NCBI RefSeq assembly: GCF_900107675.1
Contig: NZ_FNRI01000007.1
Location: forward strand, 62,001 to 126,000
Source: Alistipes timonensis JC136
Lineage (GTDB): Bacteria > Bacteroidota > Bacteroidia > Bacteroidales > Rikenellaceae
Direction of reading: 5' to 3'
DNA: 64,000 nt
A program made the position numbers and the translations under genes. Shown one piece after another: positions 15,387-25,194 of this stretch. The notes below the pieces were generated by a model that saw only the letters and a program-made list of their open reading frames with translations, searched no databases and was not told where the DNA came from. Position 1 is the first letter of the stretch. Every line of letters begins with the position of its first letter.

Positions 15387-16691
15387 ATGGCAACAAAGAA
15401 TTTCATCGAAGAACTCGAATGGCGCGGCATGGTCCACACGATCATGCCCGGCGCAAAGGAACAACTCGAAAAAGAGATGACGACGGCCTACCTGGGCATC
15501 GACCCCACGGCCGACTCGCTGCATATCGGACACCTCGTGGGTGTGATGATCCTCAAACATTTCCAGATGTGCGGCCACCGTCCGCTGGCGCTCATCGGCG
15601 GGGCCACGGGCATGATCGGCGACCCCTCGGGCAAATCGCAGGAGCGCAACCTGCTCGACGAGAAGACCCTCCGCCACAATCAGGAGGCCATCAAACGCCA
15701 GCTGGCCAAACTGCTCGATTTCGAATCGGACGCCCCGAACGCCGCACAGATGGTCAACAACTACGACTGGATGAAGGAATTCACGTTCCTCGATTTCATC
15801 CGCGACATCGGCAAGTGCATCACCGTCAACTACATGATGGCCAAGGATTCGGTCAAAAAGCGTTTCAACGGCGAGGGCGACGGCATGTCGTTCACCGAAT
15901 TCACCTACCAGCTGGTCCAGGGCTACGACTTCCTGCACCTCTACCAGACGAAAAACTGCAAGATTCAGCTGGGAGGCGCCGACCAGTGGGGCAACATCAC
16001 CACCGGCACGGAGCTGATCCGCCGCAAGCTGGGTCCCGAAGCCGAGGCTTTCGGCATCACCTGCACGCTCATCACCAAGGCCGACGGCACGAAATTCGGC
16101 AAGACCGAAAGCGGCAACGTATGGCTCGACCCGCGCTACACCTCGCCCTACAAGTTCTACCAGTTCTGGCTCAACGTCAGCGACGAGGACGCCAAGCGCT
16201 ACATCAAAATCTTCACGCTGCTCGACCGCGAAACCATCGAGGAACTCGTCGCCGAGCACGACGCCGCACCCCACCTGCGGGTGCTCCAGAAGCGGCTGGC
16301 CGAGGAGATTACCTGCATGATCCATTCGCGCGAGGAGTACGAGAAAGCCGTGGAGGCTTCGGCGATCCTCTTCGGGGGCGCCACGTCGGAGGCCCTGCGC
16401 AAGCTGGACGAAACGACCCTGCTGCAGGTCTTCGAAGGGGTTCCGCAATACCGCGTGGCCCGCACGGAGCTCGCGGCCGGCATCCCGTTCGTGGACCTCT
16501 GCGCCGAGAAGAGCGACATCTTCCCCTCGAAGGGCGAATGCCGCAAGCTGGTGCAGGGCGGCGGCGTGTCGCTCAACAAGGAGAAGGTCGCCGACGCGAT
16601 GCGCCCGGTGGCCGACGCCGATCTGATCGCGGGCAAATACCTGCTCGTGCAGCGCGGCAAGAAGAATTACTACCTCGTGATCGCCGAATAG
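15387..16691 (+). CDS. tyrS: Tyrosyl-tRNA synthetase
   Basis: A 434-residue class I synthetase that charges tRNA-Tyr. The Rossmann domain contains the HIGH motif exactly (residues 46-49, DSLHIGHLVG), the tyrosine pocket elements YDWMKE and YQLVQGYDF, and GGADQWGNITTG. The KMSKS loop appears as KFGKT within DGTKFGKTESG, a known bacterial TyrRS variant. A C-terminal S4-like RNA-binding domain ends the protein (CRKLVQGGGVSLN). Length is normal. The stop TAG is separated from folB by one base, so the two are almost certainly cotranscribed. Confidence 0.97.
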   Translation: MATKNFIEELEWRGMVHTIMPGAKEQLEKEMTTAYLGIDPTADSLHIGHLVGVMILKHFQMCGHRPLALIGGATGMIGDPSGKSQERNLLDEKTLRHNQEAIKRQLAKLLDFESDAPNAAQMVNNYDWMKEFTFLDFIRDIGKCITVNYMMAKDSVKKRFNGEGDGMSFTEFTYQLVQGYDFLHLYQTKNCKIQLGGADQWGNITTGTELIRRKLGPEAEAFGITCTLITKADGTKFGKTESGNVWLDPRYTSPYKFYQFWLNVSDEDAKRYIKIFTLLDRETIEELVAEHDAAPHLRVLQKRLAEEITCMIHSREEYEKAVEASAILFGGATSEALRKLDETTLLQVFEGVPQYRVARTELAAGIPFVDLCAEKSDIFPSKGECRKLVQGGGVSLNKEKVADAMRPVADADLIAGKYLLVQRGKKNYYLVIAE

Positions 16692-16692
16692 G

Positions 16693-17046
16693 ATGGAATA
16701 CCGTATCGTCCTGCAGCGCATGGAGTTCCGGGCATTGCACGGCTGCTACGAACTGGAACGCAAGGTCGGCAACCGCTTTACGGTCGACCTGGAGATCACG
16801 GCCGAACTGGGCGACGTGGCCGCGGAGGACAATGTCGAAAAAGCGGTCAACTACCTCACGGTCTACGAAGTCGTGAGCCTGCAGATGCGCATCACGCAGC
16901 ACACGATCGAACGTGTGGCGATGAACATCATCGAGGCGGTTTACGCCTCCTTCCGGCAGGTCCGGCACGTAAAATGCACGGTCTCGAAGCTGGCGCCCCC
17001 GTTGGGCGGCAAACTCGAACGGGTCAGCGTCGTATTGGAGAAATAA
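16693..17046 (+). CDS. folB: Dihydroneopterin aldolase
   Basis: A 117-residue cytoplasmic enzyme of folate synthesis, cleaving 7,8-dihydroneopterin to 6-hydroxymethyl-dihydropterin and glycolaldehyde. The N-terminal FRALHGCYELERKVGNRF includes the conserved Glu of the pterin site. NYLTVYEVV supplies the substrate-contact Tyr, TIERVAMNI follows, and the C-terminal CTVSKLAPPLGG contains the catalytic Lys. Length is standard for the octameric enzyme. It starts one base after tyrS, with no room for an independent promoter, and is followed by a very strong hairpin. Confidence 0.92.
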   Translation: MEYRIVLQRMEFRALHGCYELERKVGNRFTVDLEITAELGDVAAEDNVEKAVNYLTVYEVVSLQMRITQHTIERVAMNIIEAVYASFRQVRHVKCTVSKLAPPLGGKLERVSVVLEK

Positions 17047-17048
17047 CG

Positions 17049-17090
17049 GGTATGCGCGCACGCCTCCGCGTGCGCGCATACCTTATATAT
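17049..17090 (+). terminator. Strong hairpin after folB
   Basis: A 15-bp perfect stem (17049-17063 with 17068-17082, GGTATGCGCGCACGC) with CTCC loop is followed by TTATATAT. It probably terminates tyrS-folB. Confidence 0.8.
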
Positions 17091-17103
17091 AAACAGGATA
17101 GCC

Positions 17104-18453
17104 ATGCACCATTCACAGGGACGCGCCACACTGGGTGGCAAACTGAGCGCCGTGCTCGTCGCGGCAGGGAGTTCCGTGGGCCTGGGAAACATCTGGAGGT
17201 TTCCCTACGTGGCCGGCGACAACGGCGGCGGAGCCTTTCTGCTGATTTACATCGGCTGCGTACTGCTGCTGGGACTGCCGATCATGGTAGCCGAATTCTC
17301 GGTCGGACGCGCCTCGCACCGCAACGCCGTGGGCGCCTACCGGGCCCTCGACCCCAAATGGAGCTTCCTGGGTTACAACGGCGTCGTGGCGGCGTTCCTG
17401 ATCCTGGGCTTCTATTTCGTGGTCTCGGGGTGGACCGCCGAATACATGGTGCACTCGGTGACGGGCAGCCTGGCGGAATACAGCACCGCCGAGGAGTACA
17501 AAACCGTCTTCGAAACCTTCATCCAAAACCCGTGGCGGCCCGTGGTCTACACTTCGCTGTTCGTACTGGCGACGCATTTCGTCATCACGATGGGCGTGCA
17601 GAAGGGCATCGAACGCTCGGCCAAGGTACTGATGCCGCTGCTGTTCGTGATCCTGATCGCGCTGTCGATCCACTCGCTGCTGATGCCGGGCGGCGGCGAG
17701 GGCATCCGCTTCCTCTTCCGGCCCGACTTCTCGAAAGTCACCCCTTCGACGGTGCTCGTGGCGCTGGGGCAGGCGTTCTTCTCGCTCTCGATCGGCATCG
17801 GCACGATGGTCACCTACGCCTCCTATTTCAAACCCGACACCAACCTGCGCCACACGGCGCTCAACGTCACGATCCTCGACACGCTGGTAGCCATACTGGC
17901 CGGCGTGGTGATCTTCCCGGCAGTTTTCAGCGTGGGCATCGAGCCCTCGTCGGGGCCGTCGCTCGTGTTCATCACCCTGCCGGGCATCTTCAACTCGATG
18001 CCGCTGAGCATGGTCTGGTCGTCGGTGTTCTTCCTGCTGCTGGTCGTCGCGGCCCTCACTTCGACCATCTCCCTGCATGAGGTCATCACGGCCTACCTGC
18101 ACGAAGAGTGGCACATGAGCCGCCGGACCGCGGCATGGGCCACGACCGGGGCCTGCATGGCGCTGGCCGCCGTGGCGTCGCTGTCGCTGGGCGTGCTGGG
18201 CGGCTGGCAGATTTTCGGACTCAGCGTCTTCGACTCGCTCGATTTCCTCACGGCCAACATCCTGCTGCCCGCAGGCGGATTCCTGACCTGCATCTTCGTC
18301 GGCTGGCGGCTCGACCAGAAGGTGCTCAAAGCGCAGATATCCAACAACGGGGAGCTGAAATTCCGCATCTACGGCGTGTTCATCTTCCTGCTGCGCTACG
18401 TCTGCCCGGCAGTGCTGCTGCTGATCTTCCTCGACAATCTGGGAATTTTTTAA
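17104..18453 (+). CDS. Sodium-dependent NSS-family transporter (LeuT-like)
   Basis: A 449-residue inner-membrane symporter of the neurotransmitter:sodium symporter family, which in bacteria imports amino acids or related amines with Na+. The opening GSSVGLGNIWRFPYVAGDNGGGAF is the unwound TM1 signature with Na+ and substrate contacts. It is followed by PIMVAEFSVGR in TM2, GQAFFSLSIGIGTMVTYAS (TM6 region) and LTSTISLHEVI (TM8). About 11-12 hydrophobic segments are visible, which fits the bacterial 11-TM subgroup. It has no close partner gene. A strong terminator follows. The substrate cannot be told from sequence. Confidence 0.92.
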   Translation: MHHSQGRATLGGKLSAVLVAAGSSVGLGNIWRFPYVAGDNGGGAFLLIYIGCVLLLGLPIMVAEFSVGRASHRNAVGAYRALDPKWSFLGYNGVVAAFLILGFYFVVSGWTAEYMVHSVTGSLAEYSTAEEYKTVFETFIQNPWRPVVYTSLFVLATHFVITMGVQKGIERSAKVLMPLLFVILIALSIHSLLMPGGGEGIRFLFRPDFSKVTPSTVLVALGQAFFSLSIGIGTMVTYASYFKPDTNLRHTALNVTILDTLVAILAGVVIFPAVFSVGIEPSSGPSLVFITLPGIFNSMPLSMVWSSVFFLLLVVAALTSTISLHEVITAYLHEEWHMSRRTAAWATTGACMALAAVASLSLGVLGGWQIFGLSVFDSLDFLTANILLPAGGFLTCIFVGWRLDQKVLKAQISNNGELKFRIYGVFIFLLRYVCPAVLLLIFLDNLGIF

Positions 18454-18483
18454 GCCGGAATCCGGCAAACCATCCCTTTTCCC

Positions 18484-18516
18484 AAATGCGTCCGGCGAAA
18501 CCGGACGCATTTTTTA
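18484..18516 (+). terminator. Terminator after the NSS transporter
   Basis: A 12-bp perfect stem (18484-18495/18501-18512, AAATGCGTCCGG) with loop CGAAA and a following T6 run. Confidence 0.92.
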
Positions 18517-18596
18517 TATTGTCACCATAGATTTCGTTTCAAAACCACCCGACCCGACAAAAACGGAAAACACCGCCCATTTTTTTTGTGTTTTAT

Positions 18597-18627
18597 TTTG
18601 GAAAATAAAATTAAAGATTTATTTTTG
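18597..18627 (+). promoter_or_regulatory. Promoter of the phosphoesterase/SusCD operon
   Basis: TTTG 18597-18600, spacer 19 nt, TATTTTTG 18620-18627: a perfect consensus match. It implies a leader of about 200 nt before the first ATG at 18830. A second weaker TACTTTTA at about 18783 is possible. Confidence 0.75.
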
Positions 18628-18829
18628 TTTCGTACTGAAATTAAAAATATTGCGTATCATAATTAAAAACCGGACAAAACAGGAAAAACTACCCCTCACC
18701 GAATGCGCACAAACAGATGTTACCGCAGCGTGAAGTTACCGATACATTCCTGTTACCCGAACCGGATGAAAAGATTATTCAGCTACTTTTACGGCCGAAA
18801 ACCGACAAAACTTCAAACAGACCCGAACC

Positions 18830-20248
18830 ATGAAAAAATGCCTGCTCCTGCTGATTTGCTGCACCCTCTGCGCCGCAGTTTCCGCCCGTCCGGTGCGGGG
18901 AACCGTCAAATGCGGCGGAAAACCGGTGTGCGGAGTGGCCGTAACCGACGGCTACACGTTTACCGAGAGCGATGCACAGGGCTCATTCACGCTCGATGCC
19001 GACGACGAGGCGCTGTTCATCAGCCTCGTGACCCCGGCCGGATACCTGGCCCCCCTGGCGGAGGGCGTCCCCCAGTTTTACCGCCCCTATGATCCGGCAG
19101 CGAAGCGTTACGATTTCGAACTGCTGCCGTGGCCCGGCTCCGAAGCGTGTTACGAACTACTGGCCGTCGCCGACCCCCAGCCCAAAACCGAAACGCATTT
19201 CGAACGGCTCCGCACGGAAATCATCCCCGTGTTGCAAACGGAAACCGCCGCGAAAAAAGCCCGGGGCGTCGCCCAAGCCACGATTCTGCTCGGCGACATC
19301 GTATGGGACTCCCCGCAGTTGTTCGCCGGCGTGAAAGCGGAGTTCGCCTCGCTCGGCATCCCCGTATACGGCGTGATCGGCAACCACGACCATGACCTGA
19401 ACAAATACACCGACCGGGAGGCGACGGAGAATTACCGCAGACATTTCGGCCCCACGTACTATGCGTTCGACATGGGACACACCCATTACATCGTGCTCGA
19501 CGACATCATCTACCACGGGGCGAAAAAATACGAGGAACAGATCGATTCGATGCAGCTGCGCTGGGCCGCCGCCTATGCACGGCGCCTGCCTGCCGGATCG
19601 CGCGTCTGCGTGGCGATGCACGCTCCGGCCATGAAATCCTGGCTCGGGAACCGCGTCATGGAATCGGCCATACCGCTGATGGATGCGTTTGCCGCGCATG
19701 ACCTGCACTTCATCACCGGGCACACGCACCTCAACTCGAATTTCGACATCCGCGAAGGCGTCATGGAACACAACGTGGCGCAGGTCTGCGGCAACCTCTG
19801 GTGGGACCCCATCAATTGGGACGGCACACCCAAGGGCTACCAACTGTTCCGCGAATGCGGCGGGGAGTTCTCGTGGGAATACCGCACTCTCGGCGAATAT
19901 CCGGCCCGGCAGCTCCGCGTATGGCGCCCCGGCGAGGTGGAGAATCATCCCGACTGCGCCGTCGCAAAGGTGTGGAATTGGGACTCGTATTGGACGGTGG
20001 TCTGGTATGAGGACGGCCGCTACCGGGGCGCCATGCAGCGCACTCAGCTCGAAGACCCCGATTACACCGCACACCTCAACTCGCTGAAAGCCGCCGGAAA
20101 AAAACTCGCCAAGCCGCAGCGTCCCCGCACGACGAATTTCTACTTCACGGCCCGCCCCTCGGCATCGGCCCGCGAAATCGAGGTCGTCGCCACCGACCGT
20201 TTCGGACGCCGCTACTCGGAGCGCATCCCGCTCGGAAACAACCTCTGA
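18830..20248 (+). CDS. Secreted calcineurin-like phosphoesterase with N- and C-terminal accessory domains
   Basis: A 472-residue periplasmic or surface metallophosphoesterase. A signal peptide (residues 1-19, ending AVSA) precedes a beta-sandwich N-domain of the MetallophosN kind (VRGTVKCGGKPVCGVAVTDG). The catalytic domain shows the dinuclear metal motifs in order: AVADPQ, LLGDIVWD, GNHDHD, MHAP and GHTHLN. A MetallophosC-type domain ends with EVVATDRFGRRYSERI. Such enzymes hydrolyse phosphomonoesters or diesters; the substrate is unknown. It opens a six-gene operon with SusC/SusD and shares its whole architecture with the next gene, suggesting tandem duplication. Unlike that paralogue it has no lipobox. 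Confidence 0.88.
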   Translation: MKKCLLLLICCTLCAAVSARPVRGTVKCGGKPVCGVAVTDGYTFTESDAQGSFTLDADDEALFISLVTPAGYLAPLAEGVPQFYRPYDPAAKRYDFELLPWPGSEACYELLAVADPQPKTETHFERLRTEIIPVLQTETAAKKARGVAQATILLGDIVWDSPQLFAGVKAEFASLGIPVYGVIGNHDHDLNKYTDREATENYRRHFGPTYYAFDMGHTHYIVLDDIIYHGAKKYEEQIDSMQLRWAAAYARRLPAGSRVCVAMHAPAMKSWLGNRVMESAIPLMDAFAAHDLHFITGHTHLNSNFDIREGVMEHNVAQVCGNLWWDPINWDGTPKGYQLFRECGGEFSWEYRTLGEYPARQLRVWRPGEVENHPDCAVAKVWNWDSYWTVVWYEDGRYRGAMQRTQLEDPDYTAHLNSLKAAGKKLAKPQRPRTTNFYFTARPSASAREIEVVATDRFGRRYSERIPLGNNL

Positions 20249-20282
20249 AAACCATGAAACCAACCAAAATTACCGATAGCTT

Positions 20283-22505
20283 ATGAAAAAACTCATTACT
20301 TTACTCACCGGGCTGCTGTTCGTCGCCCTGTCGGTCGGATTGACCGGCTGCGACGATAGCGACGAGCAGGTGAACCGACCCGACGAACGCTTCGTCTCGG
20401 GCGTGGTGATCCCCACCGCCCTGGACGTATGCGAGGGCCTGGAGATGACCATCGAAGGGCAGGGATTCCTTCAGGGCGACGCCGTCACCCTGCGCGGCGA
20501 CAGCGACATGCCGGCCCAGACCACCGGAATCACGCCGTCGTCGATCTCATTCGTGCTGCCGGACGGTCTCGAAGACCAGACGGCCTACAAATTCCTCCTC
20601 GTCCGCAACGGAGAGCTGCAAGCCCTGGGCGCCAGCCGCCTTACGCTCAAGCTGGCCGTCAATATTGACCTGGGCGGAACCATCACCGGCTCCTGGAATG
20701 AAGAAGCCTCCATCCGGGGGAACGGGTTCACCGCATCCGACGAACTGATTCTGACGCAAGGGGGGGGGAAATTCTCCGCTTCCGTAACGCAGGCAGATAA
20801 CCAATCCCTCCGGTTCCGGATTCCGCAGACAGCCGTAGACGGCGACTGCGAATTCACCCTCCGCCGCGGCGACAAGGAGCAGACGCTCGGCACCGCGAAA
20901 CTCTCCCTCTCACTCGACAACACCATACCCGACCAGACGGGCGCTTCGATCAAAGGTATGGTCCATTACGGAGGCAAGGGCATCGAAAACGTCCTGGTTT
21001 CCGACGGCGACCGAATCACCGCCACCGACGCCAACGGTTACTATTGGCTCGCATCCGACAAACGCAACGGCCTGGCGTTCGTCATCCAGCCCTCCGGCTA
21101 CGAAGTTCCCACCGACAAGGCCATCCCCCAATTCTGGCATCCCTGCACCGGAAGCGCATCCACGGTCGAACGGATCGACTTCCAGCTCCAGCCCGTCTCG
21201 AACGACGACTTCACGCTGCTGGTGGCCACCGACATGCACCTGGCCAACCGGAACACGCCCAAGGACTACACCCAATTCGCGGACGGATTCGTCAAGGAGC
21301 TCACCGACACCTACAACAGCACGTCTTCGAAGGTTTACTGCCTCAACCTGGGCGATTTTGCCTGGGATCAATATTGGTATGTGAACAAATGGGCGATCCC
21401 CGAGTGCAAAAAGGCTGTCGAAAGTTTCAATTTCCCCTTCTGGTCGGTGATGGGCAACCACGACAACGACCCCTACGGCACCAGCGACTTCGCCGCCGAA
21501 ACTCCCTACCGCGAGGAGCTCGGTCCGGTGTACTATTCGATGAACATCGGCAAGGTGCACTTCCTGATGCTCGACAACACGGTCTACCTCAACAACGGCG
21601 GCGGCCCGGGCGTGATCGGCGACCGGAGCTACAAAAAGTATTTCACCCAACAGCAGTTGGACTGGATTCGGGAGGACCTGAAATACGTGGACAAATCGAC
21701 CCCCATCGTCGTCGGCTTCCACTGCCCGGTCTACACCTACGGTTGGAACGGCACCTCGCTCACGACGAATATTTCGATGGACAGCTCGGCGGCCGTCTCG
21801 GACCTGCTCGGTTGTTTCGACGGTTACGCCTCGGTCAACGTCGTCACAGGGCACACCCACGTAAACCGCAACATGCAGTCCCCGGCCTTCGCCAACGTCT
21901 ACGAACACAACGTCGCCGCCGTCTGCGGCACCTGGTGGTGGACCCAGCAGTTCGGCAAGAACAACGTCTGCACGGACGGTTCGCCCGCCGGATACAAGGT
22001 CTTCACCGTCAGCGGCACCGACCTCAAATGGCAATTCAAAGCAACGGGGCTGCCCGCCGAACGCCAGTTCATGACCTACGACATGAACAGCGTCAAGGAG
22101 TATTGGGCAACGAACACCGTGGTGCAGAAGGCCATCGAACTGGGCAAGGATTTCGCGGGCCGCGGCAACGACTATTCGGGCGTGGGCGAAAACGAAGTCT
22201 TCGTCAACGTCTGGGGGCACGAACCCGGCAAATGGAACATCAGCGTTACGGAAAACGGCAAGTCGCTCGACGTGCGTCAGGTATGGCGCCGCGACCCGCT
22301 GCACACCATCTCCTACGACGCCCCGCGCTGCGTCGCCAACGGCGGCGAAATGACCTTCCCGTCGGGCTACACGCCCCACATGTTCGCCGTGACGGCTTCG
22401 TCGGCCTCCTCCACGCTCGAAATCCGGGTCACCGACCGCTTCGGCAACACCTACACCGAAACGATGAAACGTCCCAAAACCTTCTCGACCGACCTGAACG
22501 AATAA
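20283..22505 (+). CDS. Calcineurin-like phosphoesterase lipoprotein with IPT-like N-domains
   Basis: A 740-residue lipoprotein: the signal peptide ends in the lipobox LTGC (Cys at about residue 23) followed by acidic residues, typical of Bacteroidetes surface export. Residues 30-220 form two Ig/IPT-like modules (VVIPTALDVCEGLEMTIEGQ...; NIDLGGTITGSW...). A MetallophosN-like sandwich (SIKGMVHYGGKGIENVLVSDG) follows, then the metallophosphoesterase core with VATDMHL, LGDFAWDQ, GNHDND, HCPVY and GHTHVNRN, and a MetallophosC domain ending RVTDRFGNTYTETM. The last three modules parallel the upstream protein. It probably acts at the cell surface, feeding product to the SusC/SusD pair. The exact phosphoester is unknown. 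Confidence 0.88.
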   Translation: MKKLITLLTGLLFVALSVGLTGCDDSDEQVNRPDERFVSGVVIPTALDVCEGLEMTIEGQGFLQGDAVTLRGDSDMPAQTTGITPSSISFVLPDGLEDQTAYKFLLVRNGELQALGASRLTLKLAVNIDLGGTITGSWNEEASIRGNGFTASDELILTQGGGKFSASVTQADNQSLRFRIPQTAVDGDCEFTLRRGDKEQTLGTAKLSLSLDNTIPDQTGASIKGMVHYGGKGIENVLVSDGDRITATDANGYYWLASDKRNGLAFVIQPSGYEVPTDKAIPQFWHPCTGSASTVERIDFQLQPVSNDDFTLLVATDMHLANRNTPKDYTQFADGFVKELTDTYNSTSSKVYCLNLGDFAWDQYWYVNKWAIPECKKAVESFNFPFWSVMGNHDNDPYGTSDFAAETPYREELGPVYYSMNIGKVHFLMLDNTVYLNNGGGPGVIGDRSYKKYFTQQQLDWIREDLKYVDKSTPIVVGFHCPVYTYGWNGTSLTTNISMDSSAAVSDLLGCFDGYASVNVVTGHTHVNRNMQSPAFANVYEHNVAAVCGTWWWTQQFGKNNVCTDGSPAGYKVFTVSGTDLKWQFKATGLPAERQFMTYDMNSVKEYWATNTVVQKAIELGKDFAGRGNDYSGVGENEVFVNVWGHEPGKWNISVTENGKSLDVRQVWRRDPLHTISYDAPRCVANGGEMTFPSGYTPHMFAVTASSASSTLEIRVTDRFGNTYTETMKRPKTFSTDLNE

Positions 22506-22523
22506 CCCCCAAAACCTCAGACA

Positions 22524-25124
22524 ATGAACCGATACATTCAGAAATGGTTATGGATATTCGCCTGTACCGCGGCCCTGCTGGCCGGAGCGTGCAGCGACGA
22601 CGACACCGACGACGGAACGACGACGGCCGTTCCGCCGACCCTGGAGATCACGGGCATTCCCGATACCGGGATGCATTTCCTCTACTACGCCATCCCGCCG
22701 CAGACCTTCACCATGAAGGTCGATGCGCCGTGGGAGATCACCAAGACCGCCGGCTGGTTCGTCGTAACCCCCAGACAGGGCAAGGCCGGGGAGGCGATCG
22801 AGATCACCGTGACCGGCGATTTCAACGACGGCGACACCCGCAAGGGTGAATTCACCATCCGCGCCAACAGCGGCAACAACCTGCACCCCTGCTACACGGA
22901 AAAGACCGTCGAGCTGTCGCAGGACGCCTGCAACCAGGCCGGCATCACCGTCGAAGGACTCACCGGCGAGGATGCCGCGGCTTTCCCCGCGGAGCAGAGC
23001 GAGCCGCTGACGCTCAAAGTCACGGCCACCTACGACTGGACGATGACCGTGAGCGACGAATCGTGGGTGACGGTATCGCCCAAAAAAGGCGCTGCCGGAC
23101 AAGCGGTCAACGTGGTGCTTACCCCCACGCCCAACACCAAATTCGAGACCCACACCTCGCAGCTCACCATTACGGCGGGCGATCCGGACTATCCGGAAAA
23201 CAGCGCCGAACGGATCATCACGCTGACCCAATACCCGCCGGCCGACTCGCACGAAACGGGTTACGTTTTCTTCGAAGACGATTTCGCATGGGTGACAGAG
23301 AACTGGGTGGAACCCTATTCGAAATACGGCTGGCCGGGCGTTAAGACCGACGGCACGAACAACAACGAATTCGGGCTCACCAATGCCAAGATCAAACCCG
23401 TCGCCGACGAAAAAGGCTACACCTATTCCGCTTCGGTCTACGCCCGTTACGAAGGCTCCGTCAAACTGGGCAAGACCAGCCTGTGCGGATTCCTGCAGAC
23501 ACCCGCATTGTCGAAAATCGACGCGGGCAAGAGCGCCACGGTGCTCGTATCGTTCTACGGAGCGCTCTACGCCTCGGCCTCGGGAAACAAGGACTCCGCG
23601 AAACCGGCGTTCCCGATCTCGATCGAGGGCGGCGGAACGATCGGGAACGGTTCGGAAACCGAAACGGCGATCGTCATGGACAACCACTTCAGTTGGACCA
23701 GGTATTCGTTCGTCATCCAGGGAGCCACTTCGGCAACCCGGATCAAGTTCGGCGACGAAGATACGAAGACATACCGCATTCACCTCGACAACATCCGCGT
23801 GGAAAAAGCCGAGACCGGCGCCGAAGCGCCCGAACCGCAGCCCGTCACAATCCCGCTGGATGTCCGGATCACACCGCAGAGTTTCGGTGAGATTCCCGCC
23901 GAAGGCGACGACCTGGCGTGCTCGATCCACATCAACCGGGCCTGGTCGGCCGCATCCGACAGCGAATGGCTGACGATCGAAAAGGTGAATTGCGGCACGG
24001 CGGCAAACGGTGCGACGCTGGCAGCGGACAAACGCTCGGTAACGGTGCTGGGAACCTGGCTGCCGTACAACGACATCGTGCTGAAAGCCGCGCCCAACAC
24101 GGACGGCGAAGCCCGCACCGCCACACTCTCGCTGACGATTGACGGCGAAGCGGCCCCGCTGACGATGAACGTCGCGCAGGCCGGCGTGGCGGCCGGAACG
24201 CCGCGCATCACGGTAACCGGGCTCGACAACCATACGGTTCCCCCGTTCGCATCCGATGCGACACAGCCCCAAACATTCACCGTCAATGCGACCTATGACT
24301 GGACGATCTCCGTTCCCGAAGGCGACACGTGGTACACCGTATCGCCCCTGCAAGGCTCGGCGAACAGCGACATCGAAGTCACGGTGACACCGACCGCCAA
24401 TCCGGACGCCGCCCGCGGCGGAACGTTCACCATCGTATCGAAGAATGGCGGGCTGGAGACCGAACAGCCTATCGTCGTCAGTCAGGAAGCCAACGCGAAT
24501 GTCTTCAGCGGGCTTCCCGCCACCTGGACGTTCAATGCGGCCGACAAACTCACCGCCGACCTGAAGTACCCCGCTGACGAAACGGGCAGCACGGCCCTGT
24601 TCACCTACGACCGCAAGGGGCTGGCCTCCGACGAAAACGGCGTCGTCTCGATCTCCGGCAGCTACCTCAAACTCGCCGGCGTACCCTGCGGCTCGATGGC
24701 CGTCTACACCGTTCCGGTGAAGAACTTTGCAGCCGGCACGAAGATCAAGTACGCGACGCGCACCTACTCCTCCGGTTCGGGTGCCAAGTACTTCGCCGTG
24801 GAGTACTCGACCGACGGAACGAACTGGACCCCCTTCGACGGATTCAGGGACAAGGAACGGACGGAACTGCCCGCCGGATCGGAAATCGCAGGGCAGGACG
24901 GATTCGTCGAAGTCTCCTATTCGTATGCGAATCCGGTGACCACACAGACCGATTTTGCCTTCACGGCGACCGTTCCCACGGCCATCGCCGACGGTACGCT
25001 CTACGTACGGACCCGTATTTCCGAACCCTACACGGCGGACTTAAAGAAAAACTTCGCCGTAAACACCACGACCACGGCCAATACGCGTGTCTACACGGCA
25101 GCCATCGAGATCGCAGCCGAATAA
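22524..25124 (+). CDS. BACON-domain surface lipoprotein (SusE/F-position protein)
   Basis: An 866-residue lipoprotein with lipobox LAGAC (Cys about residue 24) and an Asp-rich tail after it. It contains at least three BACON repeats, recognisable from APWEITKTAGWFVVTPRQGK, YDWTMTVSDESWVTVSPKKG and YDWTISVPEGDTWYTVSPLQG. A jelly-roll-like segment lies between about 245 and 430 (FFEDDFAWVTENW...), and the C-terminal 200 residues form another sandwich (VPVKNFAAGTKIKYATRTY). BACON modules usually act as spacers or glycan/mucin-binding units on the outer membrane. Position next to SusC/D suggests a substrate-capturing role. Its C-terminal half resembles the last gene of the operon. Confidence 0.85.
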   Translation: MNRYIQKWLWIFACTAALLAGACSDDDTDDGTTTAVPPTLEITGIPDTGMHFLYYAIPPQTFTMKVDAPWEITKTAGWFVVTPRQGKAGEAIEITVTGDFNDGDTRKGEFTIRANSGNNLHPCYTEKTVELSQDACNQAGITVEGLTGEDAAAFPAEQSEPLTLKVTATYDWTMTVSDESWVTVSPKKGAAGQAVNVVLTPTPNTKFETHTSQLTITAGDPDYPENSAERIITLTQYPPADSHETGYVFFEDDFAWVTENWVEPYSKYGWPGVKTDGTNNNEFGLTNAKIKPVADEKGYTYSASVYARYEGSVKLGKTSLCGFLQTPALSKIDAGKSATVLVSFYGALYASASGNKDSAKPAFPISIEGGGTIGNGSETETAIVMDNHFSWTRYSFVIQGATSATRIKFGDEDTKTYRIHLDNIRVEKAETGAEAPEPQPVTIPLDVRITPQSFGEIPAEGDDLACSIHINRAWSAASDSEWLTIEKVNCGTAANGATLAADKRSVTVLGTWLPYNDIVLKAAPNTDGEARTATLSLTIDGEAAPLTMNVAQAGVAAGTPRITVTGLDNHTVPPFASDATQPQTFTVNATYDWTISVPEGDTWYTVSPLQGSANSDIEVTVTPTANPDAARGGTFTIVSKNGGLETEQPIVVSQEANANVFSGLPATWTFNAADKLTADLKYPADETGSTALFTYDRKGLASDENGVVSISGSYLKLAGVPCGSMAVYTVPVKNFAAGTKIKYATRTYSSGSGAKYFAVEYSTDGTNWTPFDGFRDKERTELPAGSEIAGQDGFVEVSYSYANPVTTQTDFAFTATVPTAIADGTLYVRTRISEPYTADLKKNFAVNTTTTANTRVYTAAIEIAAE

Positions 25125-25194
25125 ACCGGCGGTCCGGCCGGCGTCACCCGACCCGGCCGGCCGCTAAAACGAAACCCATAAACGAATAACAGAT

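Larger units (their letters stand above)
18454..18829 (+). other. Intergenic region and long leader of the SusCD-type operon
   Basis: About 375 bases without a gene. It holds the transporter terminator, then a strongly AT-rich stretch (18575-18680) with the operon promoter, then roughly 200 nt of presumptive 5' leader. Frames inside the leader merely run into the first gene out of frame. I see no riboswitch fold I can name. Confidence 0.6.

Noticed and set aside
16150..16180. Apparent loss of the KMSKS motif in tyrS
   Set aside because: KFGKT is the normal form of this loop in this group of bacterial tyrosyl-tRNA synthetases, so it is not a defect.
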